A stretch of 52,187 nt of DNA, taken from the NCBI GenBank assembly GCA_902762505.1, contig CACWOQ010000019.1, positions 1 to 52,187 on the forward strand, written 5' to 3'. Of the stretch, positions 25,668 through 33,509 are shown in pieces. Position numbers and translations under genes: made by a program. Every line of letters starts with the position of its first letter. The first letter of the stretch is position 1. The notes under the pieces were generated by a model, which was given only the letters and a program-made list of their open reading frames with translations, searched no databases and had not been told where the DNA came from. Source of the DNA: an uncultured Ruminococcus sp. Lineage in GTDB: Bacteria > Bacillota > Clostridia > Oscillospirales > CAG-272.

Positions 25668-25853
25668 TTAATTAAAAATGATATCGTTTAAGGCAATTTC
25701 TTCTGAATGGCTGCGAATTGAATTCATACGCTGAACCCAACCGAATTGATCGCGCCTTTTGAAGATCTCGTCAACACCATCGTCCCGTACTATCTGTTTT
25801 GCGGCGAAAGTTATGATATGATCGCCCGAACACCTTATGTTGCCGAAGGCAAC
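25668..25853 (-). pseudogene. C-terminal remnant of TnpV transposon protein
   Basis: The minus strand is open for 61 codons from just after a TGA (25854-25856) to TAA at 25668. The text DEIFKRRDQFGWVQRMNSIR followed by SHSEEIALNDIIFN is the usual C-terminal end of TnpV, a small protein of clostridial transposons (it ends ...WVxxMNxIRxxAEEIVxxxxIY). There is no start codon at the left side of the frame and the sequence breaks at the 80-bp repeat, so only the 3' part remains. It shows that the island derives, at least partly, from a transposon. The plus strand is also open here but has no recognisable product. Confidence 0.7.
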
Positions 25854-25855
25854 TC

Positions 25856-25935
25856 ATAATTGCGCGAAGCGCATCATAATTCATAATTCGCCGTCAGGCG
25901 ATCATAATTGCCGCTTCGCGGCTCACTCCCACTCG
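25856..25935. repeat. 80-bp direct repeat, right copy (attR-like)
   Basis: Second copy of the repeat at 20986-21065. It starts at the TnpV break and runs 13 bases into guaA, covering its stop codon and the end of the IEWE codons. Confidence 0.92.
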
Positions 25936-26903
25936 ATCGTTCCGGTGGGCTTGGGCGTAAGATCGTAGAGGACGCGGTTTACGCCCTTGACCTCGTGTAT
26001 TATCCTGTCGACTATCCTTCCGAGAAGCTCATATGGAATGGGCTCGACGGTCGCCGTCATCGCGTCGCGCGTGTTGACGGCGCGGATTATAACGGGCCAT
26101 TCGAAGCTGCGGAGGCCTTCTTTGACGCCGACAGATCTGTAATCGGGCACGAGCGTGAAATACTGCCATACCTTGCCCTGAAGTCCGGCGTTTGCAAATT
26201 CCTCGCGGAGGATCGCGTCGGATTCTCTGACGGCTTCAAGTCTGTCGCGCGTGATGGCGCCGAGGCAGCGTACTCCGAGACCGGGTCCGGGGAACGGCTG
26301 ACGGTAGACCATGTTGTCCGGCAGACCGAGCGTATGTCCGACGACTCTGACCTCGTCTTTGAACAGGAATTTCAACGGTTCTACAAGCTCGAATTTAAGA
26401 TCCTCGGGCAGACCGCCGACGTTGTGGTGCGCCTTCACGGGACCGGATTCGAGTATATCCGGGTATATGGTACCCTGCGCCAGAAAACCGATGCCGTCCT
26501 GTTTTCTCGCTTCTTCTTCGAAAACTCTTATGAATTCCGCGCCTATTATTTTACGCTTGCGTTCAGGCTCGGCGACCCCAACGAGCTTATCGAGGAATCT
26601 GTCGACGGCGTCAACGTAAACGAGGTTCGCGCCGAGCTCGTCTCTGAAAACGCGCACGACCTGTTCCGGCTCTCCCTTGCGGAGCAGACCGTGGTTTACG
26701 TGAACGCATACGAGTCTGTCGCCTATCGCTTTGATAAGAAGAGCGGCGACGACTGAGCTGTCCACTCCTCCCGACAGAGCAAGAAGCACCTTGCCGTCCC
26801 CGACCTGTTCGCGGATCTTTGCGATCTGTTCGTCAATGAACGAAGCGGCGAGCGCCTCCGTCGTTATCCTTTCCATGTTTTCCGGGCGTTTGTTGTTATC
26901 CAT
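25923..26903 (-). CDS. guaA: GMP synthase, ATP-pyrophosphatase subunit only (no glutaminase domain)
   Basis: Converts XMP to GMP with ATP and an ammonia donor. The 326-residue protein begins directly with the ATP-PPase domain (SGGVDSS P-loop at 44-50, [20 protein letters not shown], the long [12 protein letters not shown] loop, [11 protein letters not shown]) and ends with the GMP-synthase dimerisation domain and IEWE. The normal bacterial enzyme is about 510 residues with an N-terminal class-I glutamine amidotransferase; that part is absent. The gene has its own promoter and an AGGAAAGGA site before the ATG at 26903, so it is complete as it stands. A separate glutaminase subunit, as in archaea, must exist elsewhere if glutamine is used. 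The island lies at its 3' end. Confidence 0.93.
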   Translation of the reverse strand: MDNNKRPENMERITTEALAASFIDEQIAKIREQVGDGKVLLALSGGVDSSVVAALLIKAIGDRLVCVHVNHGLLRKGEPEQVVRVFRDELGANLVYVDAVDRFLDKLVGVAEPERKRKIIGAEFIRVFEEEARKQDGIGFLAQGTIYPDILESGPVKAHHNVGGLPEDLKFELVEPLKFLFKDEVRVVGHTLGLPDNMVYRQPFPGPGLGVRCLGAITRDRLEAVRESDAILREEFANAGLQGKVWQYFTLVPDYRSVGVKEGLRSFEWPVIIRAVNTRDAMTATVEPIPYELLGRIVDRIIHEVKGVNRVLYDLTPKPTGTIEWE

Positions 26904-26933
26904 ATACACACATCCTTTCCTGCATTTACATAC

Positions 26934-26962
26934 ATATTATCACAAATCACGACGGATTTCAA
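26934..26962 (-). promoter_or_regulatory. Sigma-A promoter of guaA
   Basis: Minus strand: -35 TTGAAA (26957-26962), 17-base spacer ending TGTGA, -10 TAATAT (26934-26939). Confidence 0.8.
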
Positions 26963-27004
26963 TAGTAAAATCCAACAATTACGATTATTTTTATATTTTG
27001 AATC

Positions 27005-27033
27005 TTGACTTTACCGCCATATGGTGATAATAT
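27005..27033 (+). promoter_or_regulatory. Sigma-A promoter of the membrane-protein pair
   Basis: -35 TTGACT (27005-27010), 17-base spacer ending TGA, -10 TAATAT (27028-27033). It diverges from the guaA promoter. Confidence 0.8.
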
Positions 27034-27093
27034 TATCATAAAGCCGCGGCAAATCTCATATCCATTAACATACCCCGAAAGGAGGCTGTTGAA

Positions 27094-27741
27094 ATGGATA
27101 CGAAGCTTATCGGCGACGGACGCGATACGAAGGTAATGAGCATAGAGGCTCTTTCGACAATGGCTCTGAGGCAGCGCCGGCGGGAGTCGTTTTACAGATC
27201 GCTTTTGCGGTGCTTCGCGGTCTGCCTGCTTTTCATCGCCGCAGGGTGTCTGTTATGCATCTACTCGGACGGGACGGGCTCGTCCGCGCCGTTTGCGTTT
27301 CTGCCGTTTTCCCCGCCCGCCGGTGTAAAGGACGCGTTGAAGCTTATCTTTCTCTGCTCCGTTTTGCCGTCGGTATGCGCCGCTTCAGCGCTGCTTTCAA
27401 ACGGCTCGCTTTCCGCCCTGTCCGATACGCTCGCTCCGGCTGTATACGGGACCGCCGCGGGATGTGCGCTTTACAGGGTATATCTGTCCCTGTCGTATTC
27501 GTTTTCTTTTGCGGCGCTCATCCGGTCGCTTCCCGGTCTTTGCTTCACAGCCGCCGTTATACTCGTTTATTCGCTTGTGTGCCCGGTGTTCGCCTCGTAC
27601 GGCAGGTGTCTGAGGCGAGGCGGCGTCACCGCGGACGACCCGGGGTCATGCTTTACATATTACGCGGCGTCTCTTACCGCCCTGTGCGCGGCTGTCGCTT
27701 TATTCGGCTTATTCTCCGCATTCACGGATTCTTTTGTATGA
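27094..27741 (+). CDS. Integral membrane protein, unknown function
   Basis: 215 residues: a polar N-terminus of about 35 residues with an RQRRRES basic patch, then about five hydrophobic spans rich in Ala, Leu, Cys and Ser. No recognised motif. AAAGGAGG precedes the ATG. It is followed 10 bases later by the DUF624-like membrane gene, and both come from the promoter at 27005-27033, so they probably work together in the membrane. Confidence 0.75.
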   Translation: MDTKLIGDGRDTKVMSIEALSTMALRQRRRESFYRSLLRCFAVCLLFIAAGCLLCIYSDGTGSSAPFAFLPFSPPAGVKDALKLIFLCSVLPSVCAASALLSNGSLSALSDTLAPAVYGTAAGCALYRVYLSLSYSFSFAALIRSLPGLCFTAAVILVYSLVCPVFASYGRCLRRGGVTADDPGSCFTYYAASLTALCAAVALFGLFSAFTDSFV

Positions 27742-27751
27742 GGACGTTATA

Positions 27752-28750
27752 ATGGATCAAAAAACGAAAAAGAAAAAATTCAATCTGTTCGATATGTTCA
27801 ATTCGCAGCGTGTGGGGCGCGGAGTTGAAAAGGGCGAGGTCAAGGAGCCTACGTTCAAAAACTTTTTCAAGTACTTCGGCAGATCGTTTTCAAAGCTGCT
27901 GAACATAAATCTTATGTTCACGCTTTTCTGCGTTCCGCTGTTTTTCGCTCTGTTCGCGATAGCCGGTTATTTCGATCAGACGGTACAGAACGTTTCGCAT
28001 CCGCTCGCCTCGGTGCTGAACGGCTTGATAATAAACGGCTCGGCGGATCCGCTCACCATGTCGCTTTACGGCGTGTTCGGCGTCAGATCGGGATCCGCCT
28101 CGCAGATCTCCGTCGCCTCGATCATATTCTACTGCATCGCCGCTCTGACGGTATTCACGTGGGGTTACGCAAACGCCGGGATGGCTTATACGATCCGCAA
28201 TCTGCAAAAGGGTGAACCCGTATTCGTATGGGGAGATTATTTCCGCACGGTCAAAAAGAACAAATTCCAGGCGATGCTCGTCGGTGTTATCGACTTCGCC
28301 GTCATCGCGCTGTTGTTTTACAACCTGAGATTCTATTCCTACAACTCCGCAAACACGGTGTTCTTTATGCTCTACGTTGCGACCTTCATTATGATAGGTA
28401 TGTACGCCGTCATGAGAACGTACCTGTATCCGATGCTCGTGACGTTCGATCTCAGCACGGTCAAGCTGTTCAAAAACGCGCTGATCTTCACGTTCCTCGG
28501 GCTCAAGCGGAACATAGTCGGTCTGCTCGGGATGGTCATCGTCGTTGCGCTCAACGCTTTTCTCTTCTTTGCGTTCATGCCTCTCGGCGTTATTATGCCG
28601 TTCGTTCTGACGTTCGCCGTCTGCGGATATATCGGCATTTACGCCGCATACCCGAAAATAAAGGAAGTTATGATCGATCCGTACTATAACGAATACGGAG
28701 AGCCCATTGACCCCAAAGACAGCGAAAAAAACGCGGATACAGAGGAATAA
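27752..28750 (+). CDS. DUF624/YesL-like membrane protein
   Basis: About 332 residues. A charged N-terminus (FNLFDMFNSQRVGRGVEKGE) leads to five or six membrane spans with the DUF624-type layout (FFKYFGRSFSKLLNINLMF, VFTWGYANAGMAYTIRNL, GEPVFVWGDYFRTVKKNKFQ). YesL-type proteins often accompany carbohydrate transport loci, but their function is unsettled. The frame opens at a TTG (27734); the ATG at 27752 with GAGGA upstream is preferred. The acidic tail ends at 28750, just before the tRNA-Ala promoter. Confidence 0.75.
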   Translation: MDQKTKKKKFNLFDMFNSQRVGRGVEKGEVKEPTFKNFFKYFGRSFSKLLNINLMFTLFCVPLFFALFAIAGYFDQTVQNVSHPLASVLNGLIINGSADPLTMSLYGVFGVRSGSASQISVASIIFYCIAALTVFTWGYANAGMAYTIRNLQKGEPVFVWGDYFRTVKKNKFQAMLVGVIDFAVIALLFYNLRFYSYNSANTVFFMLYVATFIMIGMYAVMRTYLYPMLVTFDLSTVKLFKNALIFTFLGLKRNIVGLLGMVIVVALNAFLFFAFMPLGVIMPFVLTFAVCGYIGIYAAYPKIKEVMIDPYYNEYGEPIDPKDSEKNADTEE

Positions 28751-28764
28751 TTTTCAAAAACCAC

Positions 28765-28793
28765 TTGACAAACACGCGTTTTTGTGATAGAAT
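28765..28793 (+). promoter_or_regulatory. Strong promoter of tRNA-Ala
   Basis: Consensus -35 TTGACA (28765-28770), 17-base spacer ending TGTGA, -10 TAGAAT (28788-28793), 18 bases before the tRNA. Confidence 0.92.
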
Positions 28794-28810
28794 ATCCGCT
28801 GTCAGGTTTC

Positions 28811-28886
28811 GGGGGCGTAGCTCATCTGGGAGAGCGCAGCGTTCGCAACGCTGAGGTAGAGGGTTCGATCCCCTTCGTCTCCACCA
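28811..28886 (+). tRNA. tRNA-Ala (anticodon CGC)
   Basis: 76 bases folding as a standard cloverleaf: acceptor GGGGGCG with CGTCTCC, D arm GCTC/GAGC, anticodon stem CAGCG/CGCTG around TTCGCAA (anticodon CGC), T loop TTCGATC, and an encoded CCA end. Confidence 0.93.
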
Positions 28887-28888
28887 GA

Positions 28889-28926
28889 AAAGGTTTGCTA
28901 TTTTAACAAAGATAGCAAGCCTTTTT
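28889..28926 (+). terminator. Terminator after tRNA-Ala
   Basis: A 13-bp stem (28889-28901 with 28912-28924) with one G-U pair, followed by TTTTT. Confidence 0.88.
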
Positions 28927-28952
28927 CCGTATTTGATGTGTTTACATGACCG

Positions 28953-29774
28953 ATGTTTTTGACGAGGTGCGTATTGTATAACTATTATGACTTTGAGGCA
29001 GAATTTCCTTTTGAAAAAGCAATTCGGAAGTTCCTCGTGTCCGATTATTTCCATGACAGTAGGATCATAGACATAAAGATGGATCATCGAAAGCACGAGC
29101 TTATAATCAGCCTGCAATGCTGTCGCGATTGGGAAACTGCCAATGTGGGTTCTCTCGACGATGCACAATACAAATATTTTCTTCGGTTTTCAGGTGTGTA
29201 TGGCTTTCATTCGCTGACGGAATCACGTACGTCTGAATACATAAACGGGCGCTTCAAGCAAACAGCGTGGCTGAATGAGCAGCAGCAAAGGACAAAAAGA
29301 AAGCTCTATCAATTCCGAATCGGCCTCTCAGACGGATACATTGATCTAATATTCCGTAGTTTTTCTATCCGCAAAGCAGTCGGAAGAGTATCCTACAGAG
29401 ATGTTGATGAACTTGGAGCGTTCTATATAGAATGGTATCGCCGAAGTCCCGAGCAGATCAGGGAAATAATGAATGAACTGCAAGCAGATACATCAGATCT
29501 CATGTGCGATGTGAAATTGGAGTTCCTTTACGCTAACGAAGTTAAGGATTTGCGCTCGCTGTGCCAGAATATAATCACTGGTGAAGCATCCCCAGATGCA
29601 AAAGTCTATACTGCATGGCTTTTGGGAAAGTGCGGGACAAAGGAGGATCTGCAACTGATTTGGGATGTCTATCGCACTGAGACAGAAAGAAAAGAATACG
29701 AGTTTGGCTCAGATAATCCTATGAAGTATCGAAATCTCCTTGATGCGATAGAAAACCTCAACGGTTGCGAATAG
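28953..29774 (+). CDS. Orphan protein next to tRNA-Ala, unknown function
   Basis: Up to 273 residues, soluble, rich in Tyr, Asp and Arg. The N-terminal half has beta-like segments (FHDSRIIDIKMDH, KHELIISLQCC); the C-terminal third looks like one helical HEAT-type repeat pair (YTAWLLGKCGTKEDLQLIWDVY). I recognise no family. The ATG at 28953 has no good ribosome site; a TTG at 28974 with GAGG upstream is possible and would remove seven residues. Base composition is lower in G+C than the flanking genes, and the place directly behind a tRNA suggests acquisition. It ends at its own terminator. Confidence 0.6.
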   Translation: MFLTRCVLYNYYDFEAEFPFEKAIRKFLVSDYFHDSRIIDIKMDHRKHELIISLQCCRDWETANVGSLDDAQYKYFLRFSGVYGFHSLTESRTSEYINGRFKQTAWLNEQQQRTKRKLYQFRIGLSDGYIDLIFRSFSIRKAVGRVSYRDVDELGAFYIEWYRRSPEQIREIMNELQADTSDLMCDVKLEFLYANEVKDLRSLCQNIITGEASPDAKVYTAWLLGKCGTKEDLQLIWDVYRTETERKEYEFGSDNPMKYRNLLDAIENLNGCE

Positions 29775-29838
29775 TATCCAGGCGTTACGAAATTTACCGA
29801 TAGCCCCGGTTTTGTTATAATCGCAATTATTTTCCAAT

Positions 29839-29868
29839 TAAAAAGCACTGCAAAAGCAGCGCTTTTTT
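29839..29868 (+). terminator. Terminator after the orphan gene
   Basis: A stem of 4 plus 7 pairs with one mismatch around an AAAA loop (29839-29866), followed by a T run on the plus strand. Confidence 0.82.
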
Positions 29869-30006
29869 TGGTTATACTCGTCGCAGGCAGTTATATTGCG
29901 CTGCGCGCGGTCCGGAGATAAAATAATATACTTTGCGGTCAAGAGGCGGCGCGTATGCTTCATAATCCGATACACTTTACCGCGGATCATATCGCTTTAA
30001 ACCCCG
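29869..30006. other. Intergenic stretch without a clear gene
   Basis: About 140 bases between the terminator and the hairpin repeat. Only an unsupported 18-codon frame at 29955 is present. Nothing else is seen. Confidence 0.5.
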
Positions 30007-30097
30007 GCTGAAAGGAAATAACCCGCCGTGACACTTTCTCAAAACGAAAGGTGTCCAAGCGGGCTTTTTCTCATTTGCGCTGCCTCTCACTTCGGCG
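30007..30097. repeat. Dispersed hairpin repeat, copy 2
   Basis: Matches 139-230. Outer arms CCCGC (30022-30026) and GCGGG (30059-30063), inner arms GACACTTTC (30030-30038) and GAAAGGTGTC (30046-30055), then CTTTTTCTC. As with copy 1 it lies just beyond the 3' end of a leftward gene (30150), so it may end that transcript. Confidence 0.7.
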
Positions 30098-30149
30098 TCA
30101 TTTATATTCTGACGGTACGGGTCGGGCAGGACCGTCGTTTATTTCCGTT

Positions 30150-31958
30150 TCATTTCACCGAAAACGTCGCTTTGTCAAGATCCGCTTCGATGACCGTGTC
30201 GTCCGCGAAATACGTTCTCTGACGTCTTATATCGCCGTCTATGAATTCGTGGCGCAAAAGCTCCGTATACGCGAGCTTCTCGGCGGATCCGCACGCGAGC
30301 TTCACGTCCTTTATATCCTGCTCCGACGCGTCTATCGGGCAGTAAACGGGGCAGCCGTACAGTATCGCGTAAACGTACGCGCTGTCGTTTTCGGGTATGC
30401 ACCAGCCGCCGCGCTCGCCCGGAAGTCCTATCCACGGAACGATCAGGCAGTCGTGATACACGAGGCTGAAGAACGGTATCGGTATGCCCGACGCTTTGCT
30501 CGGCTCGCCGAGGCGTTCGGTATAAAACGGCGCGTGATGGCACAGCACGATCGACGGGATCACGCAGTCTATCGCCTCCTCGGACGAAGGGATTATTCCC
30601 CGCTCCGTAAGTATCTCGAAGCAATGCCGCCTGTTTTTCGCGCATTTTTCGCGCGTACATCTGTGATAAGGTGAGAAGCATTCGTCGAGCTCAACGACCG
30701 AGAACACGTCGAGATAAGACGCGTCTATCCTTATGCCGAGCTTTTCGAATTCATTGTAATTGCGTCTTACGTATCCTGGCGCCAGCTCCGAGCACAGGAA
30801 CGTGTGTTTTCCGCCGTTCCATACGTCGTGGAACGGATGCGAGCCGTCGTGATACGTCAGAGCCTCGTCAAAGCTGAAATCCGGATTGTCGTAGTAATAA
30901 TCGCGGTACTGATCGTGGATACCGAATATATATCCGAGCTCCGCGCAAGTATCCGACAGCTCAGCCATCCCGGCGGCGCCGCCCGCTTCCCTGCTCGGCG
31001 GGAACGGCGACGGATGCAGATTATCGTATCCGTGAAAGCCCCATCCGTCGAAATGCGTGTACGCCCGGTCAAGCCCTTTGCGTTTCAGCTCACGCAGCTG
31101 CTCCGCTCTCTCACGGAACGGCGTATGCCCGTCGTTGTTTTCCGGATGATCCTTGTCGTAAAACATGGAATCCGGGCTTATATGATACGCGATGCCGGAA
31201 TGAATGACCGGACATCCGATCAGACGCTTCACGTTTTCGTTTCTCTGTGCTTTCTCCTTCAGCGTCACAAGCATACCGCGCTCGGTAAGATACGATCTGT
31301 AACACTTCGCTATGACGTTGTAATCGCAGTTTTCGCGGAACCGGTAGCGCATTACGCGCGGATATCTCATTCTTCCGAGCGAAGTCCGCCACACGGGAAG
31401 CACGGTATCGTCCTCTGCTGCGTATTTACAGTCGTAAGGCGTTTCGAATATGGCGGCGTAGCCCGTTCCGTCGCGTACCTGCCCGAACACGGGCATATAT
31501 CCGTCGCGCTCGTATATAAGCCCCGTCTCCGTGACTATCTTTTCACCCGCCGGGTAAAGAGTTCCCTGCATACGCGGCAGGACCGTATAACCGTGCCCCG
31601 GCGCGGCGCCGAACTCGAACGGCGACGGATAGCAGACGGCTTCGATCTGTCCGTCCGAATCGCCGTCTACGTTCAGCTCAAACGTAATATCAGCGGTTTG
31701 CGAGTCAAAGCGAACGACGGTTGACGCGGTAATACCCGTGTCAAAGCCGTATTCGGCGTATATCGCGCAGCCCGTACCGGAATCGAGCGCTCTTACGGAC
31801 CGGGGAGCCGGAAAAACGGTTTTTCCGCCGTCCGCATAAACTATGTACGGCTGCTTTGTCATCTTCCACGTCTGATCACCGACGGTGACTCTGAAGATCC
31901 CATTCTCAGGATCGGCAAAAAGCCCGATCCCGTTATAATTACGGTCAATAGCGGTCAT
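30150..31958 (-). CDS. Glycosidase-like protein (DUF5696/GH101-GH129-like)
   Basis: 602 residues, no signal peptide. The N-terminal 210 residues look like a beta-sandwich (mutarotase-like) domain; the remainder looks like a TIM barrel with DRAYTHFDGWGFHGYDNLHP, YIFGIHDQYRDYYYDNPDF, IRIDASYLDVFSVVELDECF and IPSSEEAIDCVIPSI, carrying acidic residues at barrel ends. This layout resembles DUF5696 and the alpha-N-acetylgalactosaminidase families GH101/GH129. Substrate not known. Own promoter at 31982-32010. No cotranscribed neighbour. Confidence 0.65.
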   Translation of the reverse strand: MTAIDRNYNGIGLFADPENGIFRVTVGDQTWKMTKQPYIVYADGGKTVFPAPRSVRALDSGTGCAIYAEYGFDTGITASTVVRFDSQTADITFELNVDGDSDGQIEAVCYPSPFEFGAAPGHGYTVLPRMQGTLYPAGEKIVTETGLIYERDGYMPVFGQVRDGTGYAAIFETPYDCKYAAEDDTVLPVWRTSLGRMRYPRVMRYRFRENCDYNVIAKCYRSYLTERGMLVTLKEKAQRNENVKRLIGCPVIHSGIAYHISPDSMFYDKDHPENNDGHTPFRERAEQLRELKRKGLDRAYTHFDGWGFHGYDNLHPSPFPPSREAGGAAGMAELSDTCAELGYIFGIHDQYRDYYYDNPDFSFDEALTYHDGSHPFHDVWNGGKHTFLCSELAPGYVRRNYNEFEKLGIRIDASYLDVFSVVELDECFSPYHRCTREKCAKNRRHCFEILTERGIIPSSEEAIDCVIPSIVLCHHAPFYTERLGEPSKASGIPIPFFSLVYHDCLIVPWIGLPGERGGWCIPENDSAYVYAILYGCPVYCPIDASEQDIKDVKLACGSAEKLAYTELLRHEFIDGDIRRQRTYFADDTVIEADLDKATFSVK

Positions 31959-31981
31959 ATCATTACCTCCGTTTCATATGC

Positions 31982-32010
31982 ATTATATAACGCAACGCAT
32001 TTTTTGTCAA
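31982..32010 (-). promoter_or_regulatory. Sigma-A promoter of the glycosidase-like gene
   Basis: Minus strand: consensus -35 TTGACA (32005-32010), 17-base spacer, -10 TATAAT (31982-31987). Confidence 0.88.
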
Positions 32011-32071
32011 CCGTTGCGGCGGCTTTTTTTATCAATTCATAATAATATAACAAAAATCGCGGTAAAAACAA

Positions 32072-32099
32072 TTGAAATATATGATAAAAGCGGTATAAT
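32072..32099 (+). promoter_or_regulatory. Promoter of the TSCPD-CDF-OhrR unit
   Basis: -35 TTGAAA (32072-32077), 16-base spacer, -10 TATAAT (32094-32099). Confidence 0.7.
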
Positions 32100-32131
32100 C
32101 TAATTGGACACAATTAAAAAGGAGGCTTATC

Positions 32132-32392
32132 ATGAGATACAGCTATAAAACAAAAATGACGTGCTCATCATATATAGATTTTGACATAGACGGCGACGTC
32201 ATATCCAATATCGTCTTCACGGGCGGCTGCAACGGCAATCTGAAAGCCATATCCAAGCTCGTTGACGGCTGGACGGTCGACAAGATCGAAAGCTATCTTT
32301 CGGGCAACACCTGCGGTCCGCGTCCGACTTCGTGTGCGGATCAGCTCGCAAAAGCCGTCCGCGCGGCGTACGACGAGACGAAGGCCGGCTGA
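32132..32392 (+). CDS. TSCPD-domain protein (TIGR03905 family)
   Basis: An 86-residue protein made of one TSCPD domain: TCSSYIDFDIDG, VFTGGCNGNLKAISKLVDG and GNTCGPRPTSCADQLAKAV, with conserved cysteines that suggest metal binding. The same domain occurs at the C-terminus of class-II ribonucleotide reductases; the stand-alone form is of unknown function. AAGGAGG precedes the ATG. First of three plus-strand genes. Confidence 0.9.
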   Translation: MRYSYKTKMTCSSYIDFDIDGDVISNIVFTGGCNGNLKAISKLVDGWTVDKIESYLSGNTCGPRPTSCADQLAKAVRAAYDETKAG

Positions 32393-32403
32393 GAGGCAGC
32401 GCG

Positions 32404-33501
32404 ATGGAACGTTCAAAGAAAATAATCAGAACGAGCTTTATCGGCATAGCCGTAAACCTCGTTCTCGTCGCATTCAAAGCGGCGGTAGGTCTTATCACGG
32501 GATCCGTCGCGATCATCATGGACGCTGTGAACAACCTGAGCGACGCTCTCTCCTCCGTCATTACCGTCATAGGCACTAAACTGTCCGGCAGGGCGCCCGA
32601 CAAAAAGCATCCTTATGGGCACGGCAGAGTTGAGTACATAACGAGCGCGCTGATCTCAGTCATCGTTTTAGTGACCGGCGTCATTTCACTCAAAGAATCC
32701 ATAGAAAAAATAATAACGCCCGAAAAAGCCACGTACGGCGTCGCATCCATTGTGATAATCGTCGCCGCGATCGCCGCAAAGCTGATCATAGGGCTTTACG
32801 TCCGCGGCGTCGGCAAAAAGCTGAATTCCGGCGCGCTTGAAGCGTCCGGCTCCGACGCTCTGTTCGACGCGGTGCTTTCCGGCGGCACGCTCATCGCGGC
32901 GCTTATCAGCATCATCTGGGGACTTACGCTTGAAGGCTGGTTCGGCGCCGTGATCTCGGTATTCATCATCAAAGCGGGTATCGAGCTTCTGGGCGATACG
33001 GTAAGCAGTATAATCGGAAAACGCGCCGACAAAGAGCTTACCGGCAAAATCAAGGAAACGCTCTGCTCGTATGAAGGCGTGCGCGGCTGCTACGATCTGA
33101 CGCTTCACAACTACGGGCCCGAGCGGCTGATCGGCTCGGCGCATATAGAAGTGCCGGATGAAATGACGGCGAAGCAGATCCACAAACTCACCCGGAACAT
33201 TTCGACCGATATTTACATGAAATACGGAATAATACTTACCATCGGAATTTACGCGTCGAACAGCGACGAAGAGACGGCAAAGATACGGGAGACGCTGAAC
33301 TCGATAACGGCTGAATATCCGGGGATCCTGCAGGTACACGGATTCTATGCGGATCTCGAGCAGAAGACGGTCACGTTCGATCTCGTGACAGATTTCAGCG
33401 CCGATTCTCAGGCTATCTGCGACGGGGTCGTCGGCAAAATGAAAGCGGCTTATCCCGGGTTTGAATTCTTCGCGGTGCTCGACTCCGATTACAGCGATTG
33501 A
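32404..33501 (+). CDS. Cation diffusion facilitator (zinc/iron/manganese exporter)
   Basis: 365 residues with six membrane spans and a long cytoplasmic C-terminal domain. The metal-site motifs are clear: DAVNNLSD in the second span (D40, N44, D47), HPYGHGR (about 69-75) between spans two and three, and a second Asp pair (SGSDALFDAVLS). The frame opens at 32332, but the ATG at 32404 with GAGAGG upstream gives the usual family start. It follows the TSCPD gene by 11 bases; the OhrR-like regulator overlaps its end region closely, suggesting joint control. The metal cannot be told. Confidence 0.92.
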   Translation: MERSKKIIRTSFIGIAVNLVLVAFKAAVGLITGSVAIIMDAVNNLSDALSSVITVIGTKLSGRAPDKKHPYGHGRVEYITSALISVIVLVTGVISLKESIEKIITPEKATYGVASIVIIVAAIAAKLIIGLYVRGVGKKLNSGALEASGSDALFDAVLSGGTLIAALISIIWGLTLEGWFGAVISVFIIKAGIELLGDTVSSIIGKRADKELTGKIKETLCSYEGVRGCYDLTLHNYGPERLIGSAHIEVPDEMTAKQIHKLTRNISTDIYMKYGIILTIGIYASNSDEETAKIRETLNSITAEYPGILQVHGFYADLEQKTVTFDLVTDFSADSQAICDGVVGKMKAAYPGFEFFAVLDSDYSD

Positions 33502-33509
33502 GGTGGAAT

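Larger units (their letters stand above)
21066..25935. mobile_element. AT-rich genomic island at the 3' end of guaA
   Basis: A 4.87-kb unit bounded by 80-bp direct repeats. Its coding sequence is plainly richer in A and T than the genes on both sides. Contents: inverted repeat, promoter and leader ORF, a secreted multi-domain protease, a small lipoprotein, a terminator and a TnpV C-terminal remnant. No integrase or resolvase is present, so it is either a decayed element, a cargo remnant or was moved in trans. The 3' end of guaA is a known integration hot spot for genomic islands. Confidence 0.7.

Noticed and set aside
25711..25850. Plus-strand 43-codon frame (PFEDLVNTIVPYY...)
   Set aside because: It mirrors the minus-strand TnpV fragment, which has recognisable family wording; the plus frame has no start or ribosome site.
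26311..26619. Plus-strand frame in guaA as a separate gene
   Set aside because: Lies wholly inside guaA on the other strand, Ser/Arg-rich, no signals.
25923..26903. guaA truncated by the island
   Set aside because: The island touches the 3' end while the missing domain is at the 5' end, where an intact promoter and ribosome site stand.
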